This document shows, piece after piece, positions 58,561-64,000 of a DNA stretch of 64,000 nt (its first letter is position 1; each line of letters starts with the position of its first letter). Below the pieces are notes generated by a model. It did not search any database, was not told the DNA's origin, and saw only the letters and a program-made list of their open reading frames with translations. Location: NCBI GenBank assembly GCA_012034595.1, contig JAAUPE010000001.1, forward strand, positions 1 to 64,000, given 5' to 3'. A program made the position numbers and the translations under genes. Origin of the DNA: Calothrix sp. CSU_2_0. Lineage in GTDB: Bacteria > Cyanobacteriota > Cyanobacteriia > Cyanobacteriales > Nostocaceae.

Positions 58561-58690
58561 CTAAACTGTATCTGGATCGATACCTAACTCCCGTAATTTA
58601 GCTGCCATGCGATCGCTTTTTTGTTTCTCCCATTCAGCTAATTCTTCAGGAGTGGGAACTAAATTACCTTCATAGCAACTACTCTCTCAG
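58561..58690 (-). pseudogene. 3' remnant of a Uma2 gene
   Basis: On the minus strand the codons GNLVPTPEELAEWEKQKSDR and MAAKLRELGIDPDTV then stop are the typical Uma2 C-terminal tail and closely parallel the end of the intact gene at 60177. The body of the gene is gone; immediately upstream is a sequence like the 5' flank of the intact gene (CTATTAGTTTAACGCAG), so an internal deletion is likely. Confidence 0.75.
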
Positions 58691-58749
58691 TGCTATTAGT
58701 TTAACGCAGCAGATTGTTTTTCTACCCACCGATTCGTACTTTAGAATAA

Positions 58750-60165
58750 ATGGTGGAAACCAGAGAAACAAGTATCAAATACATGAATAATATAAATTCG
58801 ATTGCCGAACAAGCACTTTTAGAAAGGCAAAGATTACCAGAAGCGATCGCATCAGGAATGTACAAACCCAGTTATGACGGGTTAGGTTTAGGGAATATTG
58901 CAGCTTTAGCTTTGGATTGGTTATGTCCAGAAGCACCAACATTAAGCTCACAAAAAGCTTTACCGAGATTCAATCCAGAGTTATTAGGTGTGAAATCGGT
59001 TACAGATGCTTGGAAGGATTGGCAACAGCAAGCACCGATTAAACATGTGGTGTTGTTAATCTTGGATGCTTTGGGTTATGACCAATTACAGACATTGATG
59101 AATGAAGGTGATACACCAAGATTAGCTGAAGCTTGCCAGAAACAGCAAGCTTTTTTTATGCCTGCAACTTCCGTATTTCCCACCACCACTGTAACCGCAT
59201 TAACCTCTGCTGCAACTGCATATGCACCTGCTCAACATGGTTTAATTGGAACTCACGTTTACTTTCAAGAAATTGGTGGTGCGGTAAATCTGATTGGTTT
59301 TCGTCCTAGCGTTTCTCCCACTTCCACACCCTACTTAGACAATCAACTCAATCCCGATACTTTAATACCAGTACCAAACATATATACACGAATGGAGAAA
59401 GCTGGTGTAAATGTGGAAATTATCAATTACCACTACTTTAAAAATTCAAGTATCAGTCGCTTTACTAGTGCCGGAAGTAGTGCGGGTACAGATGGGTTCG
59501 TCGGATATTTGACAGCACCAGATGCTTTTAGTCAATTGCGATCGCGTTTGTTATTAAAATATGAATCCAACAATAATAATCCCAGTTTCACATACCTTTA
59601 TATCCCCAATATCGATACTTTAGCCCATCGCTATCAACCCTTAAGTCCCAATTATCGAGCAGAAGTAGCAGCAATTGACTTTTCCCTGCATCGCGAATTG
59701 TTCGCACCATTAGCAGGACGTAGCGATACCGTATTATTATTAGTAGCAGACCACGGTCAAATTCCCGTTCATCCAGAAAAAATTATTTGGTTAGAGAAAC
59801 ATCCAATTTTGACGGAAAATCTGTTTCTGCAAACCGGAGGTTCCCGCTATCAATATTTACATATTCGCAAAGGTAAAGAAGCAATAATTGCCGATTACGT
59901 GCGGGAAAATCTCGCAGAACAAATATTATTCTTATGGAAAGATAAAGCGATGTCTACGACAGACTGCGTCTACGCACTTGGTTTGTTGGGATTGCCAGAG
60001 GAAAATCTTAGTGATGTCAACGATGAACGGATTGGTGATGCTATATTACTTCCTAAAGATGGTTGGGTTTGTTTTGATGAAGAGGGAGGAAAGCATCCTG
60101 TGGGAATTCACGGTGGTTTGAGTCGTGAGGAAATGCTAATTCCATTTTTGGCTTATCGGTTTTGA
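58750..60165 (+). CDS. Alkaline phosphatase-superfamily phosphodiesterase (nucleotide pyrophosphatase-like)
   Basis: A 471-aa metal-dependent phosphatase/phosphodiesterase. VVLLILDALGYDQL (Asp ligand), TSVFPTTTVTALTSAATAYA (nucleophilic Thr), TYLYIPNIDTLAHRYQP (Asp/His ligands), LLLVADHGQIPVHPEK (Asp/His) and VGIHGGLSREEM (His) are the two-metal site residues. No signal peptide, so cytosolic. Starts possible at 58750 or 58783. Codons around 59945-59975 (DKAMSTTDCVYALG) carry an in-frame interspersed repeat (GATGTCTACGACAGACTGCG). Substrate not predictable. Confidence 0.85.
   Translation: MVETRETSIKYMNNINSIAEQALLERQRLPEAIASGMYKPSYDGLGLGNIAALALDWLCPEAPTLSSQKALPRFNPELLGVKSVTDAWKDWQQQAPIKHVVLLILDALGYDQLQTLMNEGDTPRLAEACQKQQAFFMPATSVFPTTTVTALTSAATAYAPAQHGLIGTHVYFQEIGGAVNLIGFRPSVSPTSTPYLDNQLNPDTLIPVPNIYTRMEKAGVNVEIINYHYFKNSSISRFTSAGSSAGTDGFVGYLTAPDAFSQLRSRLLLKYESNNNNPSFTYLYIPNIDTLAHRYQPLSPNYRAEVAAIDFSLHRELFAPLAGRSDTVLLLVADHGQIPVHPEKIIWLEKHPILTENLFLQTGGSRYQYLHIRKGKEAIIADYVRENLAEQILFLWKDKAMSTTDCVYALGLLGLPEENLSDVNDERIGDAILLPKDGWVCFDEEGGKHPVGIHGGLSREEMLIPFLAYRF
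59945..59975. repeat. Interspersed GATGTCTACGAC repeat in frame
   Basis: GCGATGTCTACGACAGACTG followed by CGTCTACGCA has the look of a common cyanobacterial mobile repeat. It lies inside the phosphodiesterase gene and is read through. Confidence 0.5.
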
Positions 60166-60176
60166 TTTAGATTTGA

Positions 60177-60953
60177 TTAAATATCATCTGCGTTAATACC
60201 TAACTCCCGTAGTTTAGCTGAAAGGCGATCGTTTTTTTGTTTTTCCTGCTCTGCACGTTGCATTTCTTGCTCTGCACGTTGTTTTTCCTGCTCTGCACGT
60301 TGTTTTTCCTGTTCTGCACGTTGCATTTCCTGTTCTGCAACTTCCTCTGGTGTTGGTACTAATTCTCCTTCAGATGTAAAAAATCGTAATTTATCTTCAT
60401 ACACTCCCAAATACAAATTTAACTGCTGACTCCATAACAACCCCTGAGAAGTGGGTTGGAGTGGTTCATACTGCCCATCCACTAAATGAAAACCAGCAAA
60501 CTCCAAATTATCTGGATCGAACCAGAAATAATCTGGTGTACGGAAGACATTTTGATAAATCTTCTTTTTCAAATCCTTGTCAACATTCCTGGTAGAACTT
60601 GACAAAATTTCAATGATGAGATTTGGGTACTTCCCATCTTCTTCCCAAACAACCCAGCTTTTGCGAGGTTTGCGTTCGGTATCGAGTACCACAAAAAAAT
60701 CTGGTCCGCGAAACTTTTCCGACTTAAGCTTGCGGGAACTATAGTAGATTGTAAGGTTTCCCGCAGCGAAAAAGTCATTGCGATCGCGCCACAACCAATC
60801 TAGACATTTGATAAATAGCAGCATTTGCTGCAAATGTAAATATGTTTCCAAGGGTGGTTCATCGCTATAGAAATCACCTGAAGGAAATATTACACCATCT
60901 GAGACATCATCTAGGGTGTCATCTGAAATTTCAAAATTTTGAACGACAGACAT
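60177..60953 (-). CDS. Uma2 family protein with Glu/Gln/Arg coiled-coil repeat
   Basis: A 258-aa Uma2 protein: FRGPDFFVVLDTERKPRKSW (Asp), YPNLIIEILSSSTRNVDKDL (Glu), FRTPDYFWFDPDNLEFAGFH and GLLWSQQLNLYLGVYEDKLR. Near the end, five tandem copies of the 7-residue unit EQEKQRA/EQEMQRA, encoded by a 21-base minisatellite (60240-60340), form a charged helix before LSAKLRELGINADDI. The repeat number is likely variable. The C-terminus matches the Uma2 remnant at 58561. Confidence 0.85.
   Translation of the reverse strand: MSVVQNFEISDDTLDDVSDGVIFPSGDFYSDEPPLETYLHLQQMLLFIKCLDWLWRDRNDFFAAGNLTIYYSSRKLKSEKFRGPDFFVVLDTERKPRKSWVVWEEDGKYPNLIIEILSSSTRNVDKDLKKKIYQNVFRTPDYFWFDPDNLEFAGFHLVDGQYEPLQPTSQGLLWSQQLNLYLGVYEDKLRFFTSEGELVPTPEEVAEQEMQRAEQEKQRAEQEKQRAEQEMQRAEQEKQKNDRLSAKLRELGINADDI
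60240..60340. repeat. 21-base coding minisatellite
   Basis: Five near-perfect units of TGCTCTGCACGTTGTTTTTCC (minus strand reading EQEKQRA) inside the Uma2 gene. Confidence 0.8.
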
Positions 60954-61053
60954 AGCTGTTATGCAATCCTAAGTACTATTAGTCTAGCGCAGTGATTTTA
61001 TGAGAATAAGTCAGAGGTTATAATACCTGTTAAAAGAATGAAGAAATAAATAT

Positions 61054-63152
61054 TTATGCTAAACAGTCTTGCAATTTTGAGATAATAAAATCTGCATCTA
61101 AATTTTGCCCAATAAACACTAATAAATTTTGTCGTTCTCTTTCATTCTGCCAATCCACATCATCAAGCATATACCGTTTCCCACTCACTGACAAAACATG
61201 TTTTTGGGGCTTTCCTCAAACCACATAATGCCAATGCATCGATATATATTAATTGGGTATATATTATTTAAAAAATTTTTAAATTTCTTTACAGAGAAGG
61301 GACGATAACTTTGGAAATTAACTAAAGAAAGAGAACCATCTTTGAACTCACTACTATAAGAATAAATATTATCCAGTTCTAAGTTTGAGACAAAGGGCAG
61401 CAATACTTCTGCATTACGAGAGCGAATTATTCTTGCTCCTTCTTTTATATTATTTACTTCTGATTCTAACAAATCTAACTTTGCTATACCAACTAAATCA
61501 GTTTTATTTAGCAGAATAATATCACCGTAAGTAATTTGTCGGAGAGCAGCTTCTGAATTAAATGAATCTAAATTAGATTCTGAATCAATTACTGTGATGA
61601 TAGATTCTAAATAAGTCAAGTCTTGCAATTCTGTACCAAAAAATTGTAAAGCTATTGGTAATGGGTCAGCCAACCCACTAGCTTCAATAATTAAATAATC
61701 AAAAGATACTTCTCTTTCTAAGATTTTACAAACCGAATCAATTAAATCTGAATTTTCGTTAATAGAATTATCACGAGTTTGACAAGGGTTATATGGAAAA
61801 TCTTCCACAACAACGTTATCATTAATGCCATCAATGTTTATATATCCAAATTCAGAAATTAATATTGCAAACTTTAAATCTGGCTTCTGGTTAATAATTC
61901 TGTTAATTAATGTGGATTTACCACTGCTTAAAAAACCAGTAACAATAATTACCTTGAGTTTTTTAGGAAAATCTTGTAGAATTTTTTTAAGATTGCGATC
62001 ATAACTTTGAATTAAATCATCAGAATTAATATAGCTATCGATCACTCTAGCTTCAATTAACTTTACATCCTCATCCCTCAAACTCAAGTCATACTGAATA
62101 GTCTGCAAATGTTTGCGGATACGTTCATTCGGAGGATACCCCTTTTTCAAAGATTTTTCAAAAGCTTGGGCATATCTCTGCCTTTTCGCTGCCCGAATTT
62201 TATAAGGCAATAACATCTCCGTCTCAATTTCTTGTGCTTTTTCTGGCGAAATATTCAGCGTTTCGATTTTGATATCTAAATATTCCCTTTCAAAAGAATC
62301 TGGCTCAAGTTCACCCTCAAATTCTTGTTCCCTATCCAGTTCTTGGAAAAATTGATCTACCGCTTGACGGTACTCTACACAAGGATCAGCTTGTGGTGCT
62401 TTCGCAATAGGCAGTTTATAACCCTGCTCATCAAAAATAATTATCTGAGGCTGAGTTGCAGTTTGGGATTCAATTTCGATTTTGCGGCAAGCATAATCAT
62501 GTAAATCTTGCACCAGAATCCATTCATTTTTTCCTTTTTTGATTGCACCTTCAATACCCTCTATCAAATAATGAGTGTATATAGAAAGGTGAGGACGTTG
62601 TTGCTCATCAGTACCAGGTAGCTGATAAGAAACTTGTGTGGAACTAGAAGATGCAAGAACTACCCTACCTTGGGCTTTTAAACTTTCAAAATCAACAGTT
62701 TCTTCTCCTTTCTTCAAAAGAAAAGCAAATTTGCCACTAAAACAACAGTCAAGTATAACTATTATTCGCTTTGATTTGCTTATGTTCATCTGGCGATGTA
62801 AAAATGAAGCTGCAACCGCACTACTTTCAACTAAACGTTCTTTTTCTTTTCGTGTTCCCCTAGCAGAAAGATGTAGTTCTCTGCTAGCATCGTTCCCTAA
62901 CGCTCCATGACCTGAGAAATACAACAGCAACAAATCGTCTTTGCTGCGTCTACTAAAAAAACGCTCGATTGACTCTTCCATTGGTAAACGTTGAGGATTC
63001 AATAACGTATCTACCTGGAAATTACCCTTGTTTAAATCTTCTAGGACACGCTGCATCTCCTCAACATCCCTTACACTTCCAGGAAGAAGTTCAAAGCCAT
63101 CCCCATACTCACTCACACCAATTAAAAGAGCATATCTACTACTTGTTGTCAT
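61054..63152 (-). CDS. Caspase (C14) - helical linker - CobW/G3E GTPase fusion, one frameshift at 61201-61205
   Basis: The start at 63152 (MTTSSRYALLIGVSEYG) opens a caspase domain (1-250): YFSGHGALG with catalytic His82 and VILDCCFSGKF with Cys137. Residues 260-375 form a helical TerB/GUN4-N-like linker (NISPEKAQEIETEMLLPYKI, KKGYPPNERIRKHLQTIQYD). Residues 400-655 form a G3E GTPase with Walker A TGFLSSGKSTLIN, Walker B/switch EASGLADP and G4 NKTD, but no CxCC metal motif (one Cys in NPCQTRDN). The frame stops at 61185. One A added to the A5 run (61201-61205) continues it as VLSVSGKRYMLDDVDWQNER up to the TAA at 61054, giving about 700 aa. It overlaps the upstream gene by 14 bases. Confidence 0.85.
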
Positions 63153-63552
63153 CTGAAGATTGCAATGCTGTGATAGAAGCAATGAATTTTTCCATATTTT
63201 GCATTGTTAGTGCTAAATCTTTTTGATTTTTACCTTTAAACTCAAATTCTAAATCTTTATATTTAATTTTTGCTTCTGTGGAAGTTCCAATTAAGCGTTC
63301 CCACAACCATTGCGCCATACCTTTAATACTATCTAAATTAATCTTTATGTCTAAGATGCCCGGTTCTGTCTTATCTCCCTTTGATGTTAGGTTAATAGTC
63401 TCTGGTAGTTCTGCTAATGGGATGCGATTGACATCCTCTACTAATCCTCCAATCTCGCCCGTAATATTTTGTAACAGCAGTTCCAACTCTTCTTCATCCG
63501 CCTCACTATCCTGTAAAATCAAGAGAATTTCAATATTAGGTAGTTTGCTCAT
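63139..63552 (-). CDS. EACC1-like effector-associated component
   Basis: A 137-aa protein, the first gene of the caspase operon (14-base overlap). Its layout, with an acidic ELELLLQNITGEIGGLVEDV helix, a beta segment, a short hydrophobic helix (IKGMAQWLWERL), a strand pair (KIKYKDLEFEFKGKN) and a final helix (ALTMQNMEKFIASITAL), matches the EACC1 (effector-associated constant component) proteins that accompany caspases, trypsins and other effectors in bacterial conflict systems. The identification is by pattern and context, not by search. The role would be to hold or gate the effector. Confidence 0.65.
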   Translation of the reverse strand: MSKLPNIEILLILQDSEADEEELELLLQNITGEIGGLVEDVNRIPLAELPETINLTSKGDKTEPGILDIKINLDSIKGMAQWLWERLIGTSTEAKIKYKDLEFEFKGKNQKDLALTMQNMEKFIASITALQSSDDNK

Positions 63553-63766
63553 AATAAATTATTGCTACAGAACACTAAACTAAATTATAACCTTAAGTGA
63601 TTTAAGTAGCTCAGTGTGATTAAAGCGAACTATGTGAATGATTTAGGACTGCTATACATGGTGATAGGTCAAAGCTCAAATGGCACATAAACTTTTCTAT
63701 TAGTTCCGCTAATTGAGCTTTATATATATCTAACAATAAGACTCGAACGCTAAAATTATCTAAATC

Positions 63767-64000
63767 TTAAACATCCAACCCAACTACATTTAACTGCGGT
63801 GGATGCTCGACTGTAAACTGATAATAAACCTCTTGCTTTGCTTGCGGAGCTAACTTTAATACCCACTCCAATATACCCATTTCCCCAAGCTGAATTTGTG
63901 GATTGCTGCGATTCAAATTCACCTTGATTTGTTCGTGACGACTCTTAGGTATCTGCTCAGTTAATGTTAACTTAGCTTCTTGATTAAGCAAATTAGTAAC
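63767..64000 (-). CDS. DUF4139/MuiA-type protein, C-terminal part (runs off the window)
   Basis: The last 77 codons of a larger gene extending past the window edge. KLTLTEQIPKSRHEQIKVNL and LEWVLKLAPQAKQEVYYQFT followed by VEHPPQLNVVGLDV match the C-terminal DUF4139 beta domain of mucoidy-inhibitor (MuiA) family proteins. The upstream codons in frame (VTNLLNQE) also fit, so the gene continues. It stands upstream of the EACC1-like gene on the same strand with a 214-base gap, so a joint operon is possible but not clear. Confidence 0.75.
   Translation of the reverse strand, partial: VTNLLNQEAKLTLTEQIPKSRHEQIKVNLNRSNPQIQLGEMGILEWVLKLAPQAKQEVYYQFTVEHPPQLNVVGLDV

Overview
The window is cyanobacterial chromosome, most likely from a filamentous heterocyst-forming member of the Nostocales. 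Four things point there. HIP1 octamers (GCGATCGC) are scattered everywhere. The RuBisCO genes run rbcL-rbcX-rbcS. Heptameric short tandem repeats (AATGCCC, TATGAGT, AGTTAGG, CCCCTTG) sit in many spacers. Cyanobacterial signature families occur throughout (DUF1818, a DUF5340-like protein, Uma2, pentapeptide-repeat proteins, kinase-WD40, STAND ATPase, orthocaspase). The species cannot be named from the sequence alone.

Layout. 0-5.8 kb: trpC, small conserved proteins, a DUF202 membrane protein, a HugZ-like flavin/heme-type protein and a GH100 invertase. 5.8-7.5 kb: a long AT-rich non-coding stretch, then an unknown 371-aa protein. 8.8-13.9 kb: nucleotidyltransferase, rpoZ, fasciclin, GH13 amylase, Uma2 and SGNH hydrolase. 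14.1-16.6 kb: rbcL-rbcX-rbcS on the minus strand. 17.4-25 kb: propeller protein, panB, DUF1818, tRNA-Pro(GGG), quinone oxidoreductase and a pentapeptide/HhH membrane protein. 25-31.6 kb: argB, two tandem Ser/Thr kinases, aroK and a STAND ATPase. 32-38.5 kb: ubiX, an RNase II/R-type exonuclease and a long low-complexity protein. 38.6-40.3 kb: an IS200/IS605-type TnpB element. 40.9-50.9 kb: a HEAT-repeat protein, a two-gene coiled-coil locus, three toxin-antitoxin-like modules and ileS. 51-58 kb: kinase-WD40, a large SPFH/flotillin protein, MazEF remnants and ilvB. 58-64 kb: a phosphodiesterase, Uma2 genes and a conflict-type operon.

The housekeeping genes cover amino-acid biosynthesis (trpC, argB, aroK, ilvB), pantothenate (panB), carbon fixation (rbcLXS), carbohydrate turnover (invertase, GH13), translation and RNA decay (ileS, RNase), and transcription (rpoZ). 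They are interleaved with signalling and accessory genes.

The two most interesting systems are these. (1) At 61.05-63.55 kb a 137-aa protein resembling the EACC1 class of conflict-system components overlaps a gene fusing an apparently active caspase, a helical linker and a CobW-type G3E GTPase that lacks the usual CxCC metal motif. (2) The 3' end of ileS, with its terminator, is duplicated in the neighbouring accessory region (one copy uninterrupted, one split). The copies separate DUF433/DUF5615 and DUF4926/DUF6883 gene pairs, as if the ileS 3' end were an insertion hotspot for small toxin-antitoxin modules.

Nine genes in the window carry a single apparent frameshift. Eight of them are repaired by adding one base to a homopolymer, so these are probably under-called homopolymers in the assembly rather than true pseudogenes. 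They are annotated here as whole genes with the frameshift marked.
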